Shown: one piece after another, positions 17,085-26,045 of the stretch
Position numbering within the stretch: the stretch's first letter is position 1
Layout: every line of letters starts with the position of its first letter
From: Natronomonas pharaonis DSM 2160
GTDB taxonomy: Archaea > Halobacteriota > Halobacteria > Halobacteriales > Haloarculaceae
Length of the DNA stretch: 64,000 bases
NCBI RefSeq assembly: GCF_000026045.1
Contig: NC_007426.1
Coordinates: 1,736,001 to 1,800,000 of the forward strand
Direction: 5' to 3'
Translations under genes and position numbers: made by a program
Notes under the pieces: model-generated
What the model was told of the DNA's origin: nothing
Databases searched by the model: none
What the model saw: only the letters and a program-made list of their open reading frames with translations

Positions 17085-18602
17085 ATGAGCGAGCAGCGCA
17101 AGTCCCGGCGTGCGTCGCTCGCCACTATTGTCCGCGGTGGCTCGCTGTACACCGTCGGCAAGGTCGTCTCCGATGTCGGCGAGTTCCTGTTGCATCTCCT
17201 TGTTTCGCGATGGCTTGGCGCTGGGCTGTACGGGCTGTTCGCCTACGGAAAGACGCTCGTCTTCACTGCGCTGCTGCTTACCAACCTCGGTAGCGACAAG
17301 TCCATAGTCCGCTATCTTCCGAAATACGAGTCGAATCCGGAAAAGCGCCGGTTCGTCCTCGCGCTCGCATGGGTTACTTCCCTCGGTGGTGGATTCGCCG
17401 TCGCGAGCGGACTGTTCGTCTTCGCACCGACGGTGGCAGGGGTGACACTCGACCAGCCTGGGTTCGTGCCTGTTCTCCGACTGTTTGCGGTGGTTCTCTT
17501 CGTCGATACTGCTGCAAACCTGCTGTATGCGACGTTTCGGGCGCTTGAGGTGATCGAGTACGAGGTACTCAGCAAGCGGCTGCTTAAGCCGGTGTTGCGC
17601 GTACTGGCAGTTGGGTCGGCAGTACTCATCGGCGGAACCATCTACAGCGTTGTCGTCGCAATGGTTGTCGCCAGCGTAGCGACACTTGCAGTCGCAGGGT
17701 ATCTGTTTGTGACACGGTTGGAGATACGGCCGCGGCTCCGTTCGCCCGCGGGAACGCGTGAGACGGTCAGAGACTACTACAACTACTCGCTACCGTTGAC
17801 GGCCAAAGACGCGGGCACAGTCATGCAAAGCCGTGTCGACGTGCTGATGGTCGGCGTCTTCCTCTCCTCGACGGCGGTCGGCGTCTACAACGTCTCGGTG
17901 TTGCTTGCCAGCGTCCTGTACGTTCCGCTATTGGCGGCTAATCAGCTGTTTGCACCCGTCATTTCACGGCTCCAATCGCAGGGACGAACCGCCGACATGC
18001 AGGCGATTTACCGGGCCGTAACGAGGTGGATATTCACTGCAAGCCTGTTTTTCGCGGCCGTGCTCGTGGTCTTTCGCGTCGAGTTGCTGGGGCTGTTCGG
18101 CCCGGAGTTTACCGCCGGCACGACCGTCTTGGTCCTCTTTGTTGGTGCCCAACTCTGTAATGCGGCCGTCGGCCCCAGCGGCGACCTGCTGATGATGACC
18201 GACCACCAATACGCTGTGATGCTCAACGAGTGGGTCTTCGGCGTCGCCAACGTCGTGCTTACCGTCGTTTTTATCCAGTTCTTTGGCTTCGTCGGCGCGG
18301 CGCTGGCCTCCGCAGGCGTGCTCCTCGCGCGGAACCTGACGAAACTCACAGAAGTCTGGTATCTCGAACGGATGCAGCCGTACGGGCGGGCCTTCGGCAA
18401 GCCACTTGCCGCTGGCGGCGTCGCCGCTGCGGGAATGGTCGGTACGCACGCCGCCACAGCGGCAGCCGGTTTCGGGGCGTGGACGGGCGTGGCTGTCGGT
18501 GTCGCTGTCGGCATCGGCCTCTACGCCGGTGGGCTCTGGATGGCTGGGTTCGAGGAGGTAGACTACGAGCTCTACGCCCAGCTAGTCGGGTCGGGGCAGT
18601 AG
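17085..18602 (+). CDS. Polysaccharide-biosynthesis flippase (Wzx/MOP family)
   Basis: 505 aa from ATG 17085 (MSEQRKSRRASLATIVRGGS). Fourteen or so membrane segments of the MOP superfamily, with SRWLGAGLYGLFAYGKT near the N-terminus and PLTAKDAGTVMQSRVDVLMVG before helix 7. Wzx-type proteins flip lipid-linked oligosaccharides, and archaeal relatives act in surface glycan or N-glycan assembly. An FkbM-type methyltransferase follows within 100 bp, consistent with surface glycan modification. Confidence 0.88.
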   Translation: MSEQRKSRRASLATIVRGGSLYTVGKVVSDVGEFLLHLLVSRWLGAGLYGLFAYGKTLVFTALLLTNLGSDKSIVRYLPKYESNPEKRRFVLALAWVTSLGGGFAVASGLFVFAPTVAGVTLDQPGFVPVLRLFAVVLFVDTAANLLYATFRALEVIEYEVLSKRLLKPVLRVLAVGSAVLIGGTIYSVVVAMVVASVATLAVAGYLFVTRLEIRPRLRSPAGTRETVRDYYNYSLPLTAKDAGTVMQSRVDVLMVGVFLSSTAVGVYNVSVLLASVLYVPLLAANQLFAPVISRLQSQGRTADMQAIYRAVTRWIFTASLFFAAVLVVFRVELLGLFGPEFTAGTTVLVLFVGAQLCNAAVGPSGDLLMMTDHQYAVMLNEWVFGVANVVLTVVFIQFFGFVGAALASAGVLLARNLTKLTEVWYLERMQPYGRAFGKPLAAGGVAAAGMVGTHAATAAAGFGAWTGVAVGVAVGIGLYAGGLWMAGFEEVDYELYAQLVGSGQ

Positions 18603-18700
18603 ACACATCGTCGATGCTGTCTGGCCACCTATTGGTTCGTCAGCGGCCGTTCGACGCCCCGCGGAGCTAACTGGCTGGAGGGCCTATCGACGACACGAGC

Positions 18701-19492
18701 ATGGGTTTCGACGGCCGACTCTACACTGCGTATCTCGAACCGGGGCTTGACCGGCTCGGTGTCCGAACACACCTCTCTTCGCTGTATTGGGCGCTCGGCG
18801 TTCCAGGAATGCTGTTCCGCCTTTCGTCGCAGGAGACCGCAACGCATGCGGTTAACGGCGTGACCGTCGAGTTCCCCATCGAAACGCGCTGGCAGTACGA
18901 ACGGTTCCGATGGATGCATCCCGAGATACGGCTCTTCGAGGAGCTTGTCGACGAACTCGGGCCGGGAGACGTGTTCTACGACGTTGGGGCACACCTCGGG
19001 TGGCACTCGGTCGTCGCCGCGAACGCTGCCGACGATGTGACCGTCGAGGCCTTCGAACCCCACCCGCAGGTTGCCGACCGGCTCCGGACGGTCGTCGACG
19101 CAACCGGCCACTCGATAGCGGTTCGGGAGTGTGCGCTCGCCGACCGCGACGGAACGGCCGAGTTCGAAGCCGAGCCGACTCCAGCGGCAGCACTCTCCGG
19201 AGCACAGGACGACCCACCTGCTTCGACTGTCGAGGTTGCACTCGCAGCGGGAGACAGCCTCGTCGCCGAAGGTGCTGTCGAGCCGCCCGATATTCTCAAA
19301 ATAGATGCTGAAGGTGCCGACGCAGCAGTACTCAGCGGGCTTCAGGAGACAATCGCTGCCCACCGGCCACGGCGTATCTATTGTGAGGTCCACGTCGATG
19401 GCGACGAGATACGGGAACTGCTGTCGTCGTTCGGCTACAGCTTCGAGCCGATTGCATCAACGCGCCCCGTCCTGCGGGCCGTACCGAAGTAG
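18701..19492 (+). CDS. FkbM family methyltransferase
   Basis: 263 aa. Motif I VFYDVGAHLGWHSVVAAN, motif II VEAFEPHPQ, then LADRDGTAEF and ILKIDAEGADAAVLSGL, which is the FkbM signature. FkbM enzymes methylate hydroxyl groups on sugars or polyketides. Next to a flippase, an O-methylation of a surface glycan is the natural inference. Convergent with the mscS gene; only one base separates the two. Confidence 0.9.
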   Translation: MGFDGRLYTAYLEPGLDRLGVRTHLSSLYWALGVPGMLFRLSSQETATHAVNGVTVEFPIETRWQYERFRWMHPEIRLFEELVDELGPGDVFYDVGAHLGWHSVVAANAADDVTVEAFEPHPQVADRLRTVVDATGHSIAVRECALADRDGTAEFEAEPTPAAALSGAQDDPPASTVEVALAAGDSLVAEGAVEPPDILKIDAEGADAAVLSGLQETIAAHRPRRIYCEVHVDGDEIRELLSSFGYSFEPIASTRPVLRAVPK

Positions 19493-19493
19493 C

Positions 19494-20348
19494 TCATCCG
19501 TCTTCGGTGGCTTCACCGTGGAGGTCGCGGTCAAGCCCGCGCGGCTTGGGAATCCCCTCCGCCTGAAACTGTTCGAACACCCGTTCGGTGATATCCGATA
19601 TCAGCGCCCGCTCGTAGCGGTGGTCGTTGACGTAGGCGCGGACCCGGATGAGATAATAGTACGGGCGGTCACGCATCGAGACGGTGTATGGACAGTCGTC
19701 GGTGATATACACATAGCGGGAGGTGACAACGGCTTCCTCAACAATCGCTTGGGCGCGGTCGATATCAGCCTCGGGAGAAATCATAAACTCGGTGACGACC
19801 ATCATCTCTTGGTTGCCGGCGTTTGCGTTCGCCACCGCATCGGTGAAAAACACGTAGTTCGGCACGGAGACAAGGTCGTCATCGGGTGTCTCGATTCGGG
19901 TCGCCCGCAGCCCGATATCGGTGATTTCGCCGTAGTGGTCCTTGATTTCGACTTCGTCGCCGACCCGGTAGGGACGCTCTAGGATAATCACTAGCCCACC
20001 GACCATCCCGGCAAACAGGTCCCGCAGGCCGAAGCCCAGCGCGGCCCCCAATACGCCCGAAAAGGCAAGCACCTGCGTGGTGGTAAGCTCAAGCAGCGAA
20101 TCAAGGATGATAAACACCGCTACGATGTAGATTCCGAACTTGATGATGGGGGTCGCCATCCGAATGCCGATACGCCTCGTCGGGAAGCGGTCGGAGAGTT
20201 TGGTCAGGATGAACACCGACGCCCGGGCGAGAGCATACGCCGCCAGCAGAATCAGGACGGCTCCCGCGACCGTTCCAACCCCAACCTCCGGCATCTCGAC
20301 GCCATCAGGTGGGGCCAACTGCAGCAGCGGAGGTTGCACTCCTACCAT
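19494..20348 (-). CDS. mscS: MscS family small-conductance mechanosensitive channel
   Basis: 284 aa. Three N-terminal membrane helices are followed by the MscS beta domain. The pore-lining helix VLAFSGVLGAALGFGLRDLFAG has the Gly/Ala pattern typical of TM3, followed by RPYRVGDEVEIKDHYGEIT and RIETPDDDLVSVPN. It opens on membrane tension to release solutes. The start overlaps by seven bases the end of a degenerate P-loop/winged-helix gene, suggesting coupled translation. Confidence 0.93.
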   Translation of the reverse strand: MVGVQPPLLQLAPPDGVEMPEVGVGTVAGAVLILLAAYALARASVFILTKLSDRFPTRRIGIRMATPIIKFGIYIVAVFIILDSLLELTTTQVLAFSGVLGAALGFGLRDLFAGMVGGLVIILERPYRVGDEVEIKDHYGEITDIGLRATRIETPDDDLVSVPNYVFFTDAVANANAGNQEMMVVTEFMISPEADIDRAQAIVEEAVVTSRYVYITDDCPYTVSMRDRPYYYLIRVRAYVNDHRYERALISDITERVFEQFQAEGIPKPRGLDRDLHGEATEDG

Positions 20349-21298
20349 AGTAGCCGCCTGTTAGTGAGATGTTCGACGACGGGCTTCAGTGCCGGCGGCG
20401 CAACGGAAATGCCGTCGCCGGTCAGTTCAACCACGCCCTGCTTTTCGAATCGCCGGAGCGTGCGGTCAAGGCTCTCATCGACGACCGCCTCTAACTCGCT
20501 TTGGGTAATCGAACCGTTCGCCAGCACTGCCAGCAATGCGTAGGCGTCGTCGTAGCTGAGCTCTGAGACCTCGGCTTCGTGTTCCGTGACCATACTCGTC
20601 CGGACTTCGCCTTCGGTCGCAGCCTCGGCTTCGATCGCGTTCCAGATGGTCTTTGCGACGCCGGGATTGCCGCCGGTGATTCGGGTGACCGAATCAAAAA
20701 CAGCCGTTTTAGGGTCGTCATCGTCGCCGTCAGCGAAACACAACAGGCGAAGCTGTTCACGAAGTGTAGTGAGTGAGTGGATTTTCTGTGGGTCGAAGCC
20801 CGACGGGCCGTCCGCAGAATCGCGGACATACGTCAGGCCGTCAGCAGCGAGGCTTTCCAGCCACGACGTGACCGTCTCGCTGTCAGGTTTGTCGAGCGTA
20901 ATGACTGAATCAAAGGAATTGCCGACGGATTTCGCCTGGTTCAGATAGGCCCACGCGTAGGCGTTCCACGTAGTGACGTGTACAGCCGATGTCTCTGCCA
21001 TACCGTCGAGGAAGGCGTCAAGTTCGGAGAAGCCGCCGATGTGTCGGAGATACAACCGATGGCAATCCTCGTACAGCCGGATTGGGGCGTCAGCGGTATC
21101 CGTTCGTTCAGTGGCCTGCTCTCGGACGCTCTCGCCGACCATGTCTTCGACAATGTCCAGTACGGCGGCCCGTCCGGCCAAGGGCGGCGCGACCACGGCC
21201 ACGTTCCGGCCGGCTGCGACAGCCTCGATGGCGGTCTCCAGTTCGGATACAACCCCGAGCGAAAAGAGGTCCGCCGGAGAAACCCGGTGCCGCTCCAT
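20342..21298 (-). CDS. Degenerate P-loop (AAA-like) protein with C-terminal winged helix, coupled to mscS
   Basis: 318 aa. The N-terminal half resembles an ATPase fold: VVAPPLAGRAAVLDIVEDM sits at the Walker A position but lacks the GKT/S, so nucleotide binding is doubtful. Middle sections AVHVTTWNAYAW and SFDSVITLDKP would be the Walker B and sensor strands. The C-terminal 75 residues form a winged helix with YDDAYALLAVLANGSITQ and RTLRRFEKQGVVELTGDG. Overlap with mscS by seven bases links the two. A regulator of the channel, or of its expression, is an inference only. Confidence 0.7.
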   Translation of the reverse strand: MERHRVSPADLFSLGVVSELETAIEAVAAGRNVAVVAPPLAGRAAVLDIVEDMVGESVREQATERTDTADAPIRLYEDCHRLYLRHIGGFSELDAFLDGMAETSAVHVTTWNAYAWAYLNQAKSVGNSFDSVITLDKPDSETVTSWLESLAADGLTYVRDSADGPSGFDPQKIHSLTTLREQLRLLCFADGDDDDPKTAVFDSVTRITGGNPGVAKTIWNAIEAEAATEGEVRTSMVTEHEAEVSELSYDDAYALLAVLANGSITQSELEAVVDESLDRTLRRFEKQGVVELTGDGISVAPPALKPVVEHLTNRRLLW

Positions 21299-21689
21299 AG
21301 CCGGACGTGACTATCCACGACCCTAAAGATACCGCCAAAGGCACAACAGGAACGCTTACGGATGCCTGCTGGATTCGCAGGCCGAGTCACGGGGCCACAG
21401 TGGATAGTCGGGACAGCGTCTCTGAGAATGGAGCGTCAGCGGCGTTCAGTACACAATATTGCAGATACGCTTCCGCCAACCTGATGATGGCGGCCGATAG
21501 GACGGTAGCTCGCTTATCCGCGTGTGGGCAATCGTATCGTATCAAGGGGAAACGGTTCGTATCAAGGGGAGACGATTTCTCCGCCCGGGCGTGACTGGTA
21601 GGTCTCACGAGCCGGCACCGAGATGAACGCCCCGCGGCGATAATCGTAGGCGGTCAGCGCACAGGGTGTGCCGCTAACTGAACAGGGTG
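21299..21689. other. 391-bp gene-poor region with a tandem repeat
   Basis: No gene was recognised. The stretch contains two adjacent copies of a 20-bp unit (see the repeat at 21538) and ends next to an arcC fragment. Low coding quality here suggests decayed DNA. Confidence 0.4.
21538..21577. repeat. Tandem 20-bp direct repeat (two units)
   Basis: CGTATCAAGGGGAAACGGTT is followed immediately by CGTATCAAGGGGAGACGATT, an 18/20 match. It could be an operator pair, a slippage product or relic DNA. No similar unit was found elsewhere in the window by eye. Confidence 0.7.
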
Positions 21690-21929
21690 AGGTCGTTCGT
21701 CTACGTGGACTACGGAGGCCCGGACGAGCAGCCGCTGGGTCGGATTCGGGCCGAAGAGCTCCGCGAATATCTTGCGGCCGGCGAGTTCGGGCGTGGAAAC
21801 ATGCGTCCGAAGGTAGAGGCGTGTCTCGCGTTCGTAGAAGACGGCAGCGGTCGGGCAGCCATCACTACGCCCGACCGTCTCAAAGGGGCCTTGGCCGGCA
21901 CAGAGGGAACGCAGGTCATACCGGACTGA
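21690..21929 (+). pseudogene. arcC: Carbamate kinase C-terminal fragment
   Basis: About 79 codons match only the last quarter of carbamate kinase. LGRIRAEELREYLAAGEFG followed by GNMRPKVEACLAFVEDGSGR and AAITTPDRLKGALAG is the standard C-terminal end, with the conserved GxMxPKVEA motif. The preceding VYVDYGGPDEQP corresponds to the region just before it. The ATP- and carbamoyl-phosphate-binding N-terminal 230 residues are missing, and no other frame nearby supplies them. Carbamate kinase makes ATP from carbamoyl phosphate in arginine fermentation; this copy cannot. Confidence 0.75.
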
Positions 21930-22071
21930 TACGGGTATGTCCCTGCACTGTAGCTTGGAGTGCCATTTGAGAAGCATTGCAGCAAGAGATACGCTTGTCT
22001 CCCGAGGCGATGACACATCAACTCAAGCAGACCGTCACGAACAAAAAGTACCGTAGAGAGTCGGCCGCCGT

Positions 22072-22341
22072 TCAGTTGGACGCCTGACAGCGCGTCCAGC
22101 CGGGGTCGTCTCCAGTACGACTGATGAGGTCGGAGCGACACGCCGGACAGTAGTCGGGGGTGACCGATTCGCTTCGGGGAACGTACACCGCGCCGCCACA
22201 CTCCACGCATGCATCCGCAACGATGGTTACGCAGTCCGCACAGACGCTGAAGTCGTCAGCCGTGAGTTCGCGCAGCGGTTCGAGTTGTTTATCCAAGATG
22301 TACTCGTCGATGACCGTCTGGCAGTTCTGACACGGTTTCAT
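22072..22341 (-). CDS. Small zinc-ribbon protein (DUF7571-like)
   Basis: About 89 aa from ATG 22341 (MKPCQNCQTVIDEYILDKQ); an alternative start at 22356 adds five residues. Cysteine pairs occur at CQNC, CADC, CVEC and CPAC, enough for two zinc sites. Conserved in haloarchaea, with function unknown. The upstream region is shared with the divergent cspA-type gene. Confidence 0.8.
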   Translation of the reverse strand: MKPCQNCQTVIDEYILDKQLEPLRELTADDFSVCADCVTIVADACVECGGAVYVPRSESVTPDYCPACRSDLISRTGDDPGWTRCQASN

Positions 22342-22510
22342 GGCGGTGCGTGTCATACATTGTGGGCGGACGGTAAATACCTGCCTCCGAAGTCGAGTCA
22401 GCTATCGAACTCGAATAGGCGTGGCCTGACGGCCGCCGATATAAAACGGGAGTCATGGTACCGCGACACTCGGAAGCCTTATCACCCATCCGACTAAATG
22501 ATTGTTTGTA

Positions 22511-22717
22511 ATGGCAAACGGTAAGGTTGACTTCTTCAACGACACTGGCGGTTACGGTTTCATTTCGACTGACGACGGCGACCTCGACGATGACGAAGAC
22601 GTCTTCTTCCACATGGAAGATGTCGGCGGCGAGGATCTGACGGAAGGTACCGAGGTTGAGTTCGACATCGAGTCCTCACCCAAGGGCCCCCGCGCAGCGA
22701 ACGTCGTTCGACTGTAA
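22511..22717 (+). CDS. cspA: Cold-shock domain protein (CspA family)
   Basis: 68 aa from ATG 22511 (MANGKVDFFNDTGGYGFIST); an in-frame start nine bases upstream is possible. RNP1-like GYGFIST and RNP2-like DVFFHMED motifs are present, so it should bind single-stranded RNA or DNA. Halophilic adaptation is seen as an inserted acidic run (DDGDLDDDED). A TATA-like CTTATC lies about 30 bp upstream, implying a nearly leaderless transcript. Confidence 0.95.
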   Translation: MANGKVDFFNDTGGYGFISTDDGDLDDDEDVFFHMEDVGGEDLTEGTEVEFDIESSPKGPRAANVVRL

Positions 22718-22990
22718 TACGGAGACCTCTTCGTCGCTTGTAGCGACGTCACAGTTCTCTCGATTTTTCTGACAATCTCGCACGTAGCCACAGCCATCCG
22801 ATAACGGCTGCAGGGCTGCCGGCTTCGGTGCGGTCTGTGCTGTCGAGACACAACCAAGAATATCTCTAACGGTGCCCTATCTGCATAGACCACCGTCTGA
22901 GCGGGCCGAGCACCGATAAAAATACATCCGGTAGTATCAGTATCCGTTATCGAGCCGCGATTTAACGGCTTTGGGACGAAGCTATGTAGC

Positions 22991-24847
22991 ATGACAGATA
23001 CCGAATCGGCACTCGAGCGCTTCCGGAGCGGGATTCCAGATGGAACCCGAATCGACGACGGTCAGTTTCGGCTCCGCCACCGATTCATCGTTGGGTCGCT
23101 CGTTCTGCAGGCGCCTTTGTTGTTTGTGCTCAGCCGGGCTTCGGGGACGGGAGGGATTACCGGCGTTCCGTATCCGGAGATTCCGCTGGCTCACGGCCTC
23201 GCTGGGAGCGGAATAATCCTCGTGCTCGCAGGGTTGAGTTTGCTGCCAATGCTCTCCCAGCGGATGCAGTCAATCACGGCGTCGTTCGGCTTCATGACCT
23301 GTGCGGCCGTGCTCGCGTACTTTTGGGGTGGCTTCGTCGAAGCACATTTCCTGTACTTCGTCGGCATCGGCGTTGTCGCGATGTACGAAGACTGGCTTCC
23401 GTTGGGGCTCGGCGTCGCATACGTTGCTGTCCAACACTCGCTTTTCGGTCACACCTACGGAGAGATGGTCTACAACCACGAGCCGGCGATGTCGAATCCG
23501 ATGGTCTGGGGGCTCATCCACGCGGGGTTCGTCCTCCTACTCGTGGGTGCGGTCCTCTTTCAGTGGCGGTCGATTGAAACCACCCGCGACTCGCTTGACG
23601 ACCGCGTCGACGACGTTGAGACGCTCGAACAACAGCGGGCCGAAATCGAGACTGCCCGGTCAGAAGCCGAAGCCCAGCGCGGACAGCTCAACGAGCTCAA
23701 CGAGACGCTGCAGGCCGAGGCCGGCGCTGTCGCCGCGGCGCTGACCGCAGTCGCAAACCGCGATTTGACCGCGACGCCACCCGAAGACTCCGATATCGAA
23801 GCCGTCCAAGATATCTCAGGTGCGTACCGGGAAATGACCGGTGACCTCAGTTCAGTTCTCAGCGACCTGCGTTCCTTCGCCGACACCGTTGACCAAACGA
23901 CAGGGGCGATTCGCGAGCGGGCTGCCGATCTCGAATCCAAGCAGCGTGAGCAAGCGGACGATGTCCGGGAACTCGCCGCGGAACTCGAAACCCAGACCGA
24001 ACAGCTCGAATCCGCCCGCACTGAGATGGACGACCTCTCTGCGGTCATCGAGGAAATCGCCGCAAGCACACAGGAGGTTTCCGGGGAGACGGGGGACGTC
24101 GCCGAGCTCGCAGCCGAGGGGAGCAACGAGGCCGCCGCGGCAGCCGAGGCTGTCAACGAGGTCACAGAACAGGTCGCTACGGTCGCCGAGCTGACAGAGA
24201 CCCTCAACCAACGGATGAGCGATGTCGAGGAGACGACGGCGCTCATCGATGACATCGCCGAGCAGACAAACATCCTCGCGCTGAACGCCAACATCGAGGC
24301 CGCCCGTGCCGATGGCGCAAGCAATGACGGCTTCGGCGTCGTCGCCGACGAGGTCAAAGAGCTCGCCGCGGAGACGCAGAAACACTCCACGACGATTCAG
24401 GGGACGGTCGCGGAGACGCTCGGTGACGTCGCCGACGTCCACGAAGACGTCGAACGGCTCGATACAGTCGCCGCTTCGGGGGCAGATAGCGTCGAGGCGG
24501 TGGCAGCGCTGTTCGAGCAGGTCGATTCTGCCGCTGAGGGCCTCCAAACGTCGGCTGACGAGGTCGCCCGTGCCACCGATGACGGCGCTGCAAGCACAGA
24601 AGAAGTCACCTCAGTAATCGATGGAGTCGCCGATAAAGCACGGGAACTCGCCGACATCGGAACCGCTGCGGCCGACGCCAGTGAGTCGACAGCCGATGCG
24701 GTCGCCGAAATCAGAGCAGAGCTCGCAGACCTCGGTGAAGAGACGGCGACGCTACAGGCGGAACTCGACAGGTTCACCCTCCAAAACAACGGCGAGGCTG
24801 GTCCGACAGGCGATACGGACAGCGGGCCGACAGCCGCAGACGACTGA
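22991..24847 (+). CDS. Methyl-accepting-type transducer with multi-helix membrane sensor domain
   Basis: 618 aa. The N-terminal 195 residues hold about five or six hydrophobic helices with conserved-looking histidines (EAHFLYFVGIGVVAMYEDW, QHSLFGH, YNHEP). A long coiled-coil region then leads to the MCP signalling domain, whose hairpin tip is IDDIAEQTNILALNANIEAA near residues 416-435. A weak HAMP-like stretch precedes it. Many Glu/Gln/Ala sites suit adaptation methylation. It should signal through CheA/CheW, which are not in this window. The membrane part resembles histidine-rich sensor modules of some bacterial chemoreceptors and kinases. Ligand unknown. Confidence 0.88.
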   Translation: MTDTESALERFRSGIPDGTRIDDGQFRLRHRFIVGSLVLQAPLLFVLSRASGTGGITGVPYPEIPLAHGLAGSGIILVLAGLSLLPMLSQRMQSITASFGFMTCAAVLAYFWGGFVEAHFLYFVGIGVVAMYEDWLPLGLGVAYVAVQHSLFGHTYGEMVYNHEPAMSNPMVWGLIHAGFVLLLVGAVLFQWRSIETTRDSLDDRVDDVETLEQQRAEIETARSEAEAQRGQLNELNETLQAEAGAVAAALTAVANRDLTATPPEDSDIEAVQDISGAYREMTGDLSSVLSDLRSFADTVDQTTGAIRERAADLESKQREQADDVRELAAELETQTEQLESARTEMDDLSAVIEEIAASTQEVSGETGDVAELAAEGSNEAAAAAEAVNEVTEQVATVAELTETLNQRMSDVEETTALIDDIAEQTNILALNANIEAARADGASNDGFGVVADEVKELAAETQKHSTTIQGTVAETLGDVADVHEDVERLDTVAASGADSVEAVAALFEQVDSAAEGLQTSADEVARATDDGAASTEEVTSVIDGVADKARELADIGTAAADASESTADAVAEIRAELADLGEETATLQAELDRFTLQNNGEAGPTGDTDSGPTAADD

Positions 24848-25001
24848 GTACACGCTTGTGGGTCGAGGGCTGTTTTCAGGGTCGTCCGGGAACCAAAGCT
24901 GATGGTCGGACCCGAGTATTAGATATAGCATTATTTGGTTTATAGACTTCGTTTGCGACATCGGTCCTTCTTTATACCGCAAATTTTTGTCTGAAATGTT
25001 C

Positions 25002-26045
25002 CTACGGCAGCAGCTGATAAATGTTCGCCTCGTAGACGGTCCGCACCCGGTCGCCCCAGTTGTGGGTGTAGGTGTCAATGACATCAGAGGCGACATCACC
25101 ACGCAGGTACTTGACGACGCCTCTGTCGCCAGTTCTGTCGCGGAGATGCGTCGTGAAAAAATGCCGGAAGTAGTGTGGCGTGACGTTTTCCGCAGAATCG
25201 CCGCCCTGACGATACCAGCCACGCTCGCGTGCCTGCTCTGCGACCATGGACCGCACCATCGACGGGGTCGCACGGTCGCCCCACTCGCTCGTCGAGCAGA
25301 AAAGCGGCTCGGCGGCTGATGTCGTGTCCGGCCGAACGGCAAGCCAAGCCTTCAGCAGCCGCTTGAGCTCTGAATCGACCGGGACGACAGTGTCGCGCTT
25401 GCGCTTGTTGGAGGCGTTCCGTTCCTCGCCGTTGTAGACCTCACCACGAGCCGGCTCGCTCGAAACGTATACCGAGTCCGGACGCCCCTCGAGACGCCCT
25501 CGGTGGGGAACGTCGAACGCAGCCTGTACCTCGTCGTCATCGAGATGCAGGTCGCGTACATCGAGGTTGCAACACTCACCGACACGCATTCCCGTCTTTA
25601 GGAGGGTTCCGACGAGCGCCCGTTCAAGCGGGTGGGAAAGCGACGTCACGAATGCCCGCATCTCGGGAACGGAAACGTCACGTCTGGCAGGGTCGGTGTC
25701 TATCGACTCGTCCATCTCCTCGGTGACAAGCGCCATCGGGTTCGACTCCAGTTCGCCGACTTGCGTCATGTATGCGTAAAATCGGTGGACGTAGGAGGCA
25801 TAGGAGGCAACCGTACTCGGCGCGTGTTCGTCCCGAAGTGAATGGACCCACGCCATACACGCCCGGCGGTCAGCAGCGTCGAGTGTTGTTCCTCGGCGGG
25901 TCTCGATGAACTGCTCGAAGTCTCTGAGCACCCGTTCGTAGGCGTCCCGGGTCCGTTCGGTCCGTCCGTGGAACGTCATGTCCTGCAAAAAATACGCCAC
26001 GGGGTCTACAGCGGCTGATTCGTCGGTCCGGTTGTCACTACTCAT
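25002..26045 (-). CDS. Tyrosine recombinase / XerC-D-like integrase
   Basis: 347 aa from ATG 26045 (MSSDNRTDESAAVDPVAYFL). The N-terminal SAM-like core-binding domain is about residues 15-105 and the catalytic domain 120-345. Catalytic residues are visible: R154 in TGMRVGEC, H291/R294 in HYFRHF and Y326 in VIDTYTH; the third-position residue after the box-II Arg is atypical (KYLRGD). The start overlaps the preceding RHH/winged-helix gene by eight bases. It could resolve chromosome dimers or act in site-specific integration. No tRNA or attachment site was found next to it. Confidence 0.9.
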   Translation of the reverse strand: MSSDNRTDESAAVDPVAYFLQDMTFHGRTERTRDAYERVLRDFEQFIETRRGTTLDAADRRACMAWVHSLRDEHAPSTVASYASYVHRFYAYMTQVGELESNPMALVTEEMDESIDTDPARRDVSVPEMRAFVTSLSHPLERALVGTLLKTGMRVGECCNLDVRDLHLDDDEVQAAFDVPHRGRLEGRPDSVYVSSEPARGEVYNGEERNASNKRKRDTVVPVDSELKRLLKAWLAVRPDTTSAAEPLFCSTSEWGDRATPSMVRSMVAEQARERGWYRQGGDSAENVTPHYFRHFFTTHLRDRTGDRGVVKYLRGDVASDVIDTYTHNWGDRVRTVYEANIYQLLP

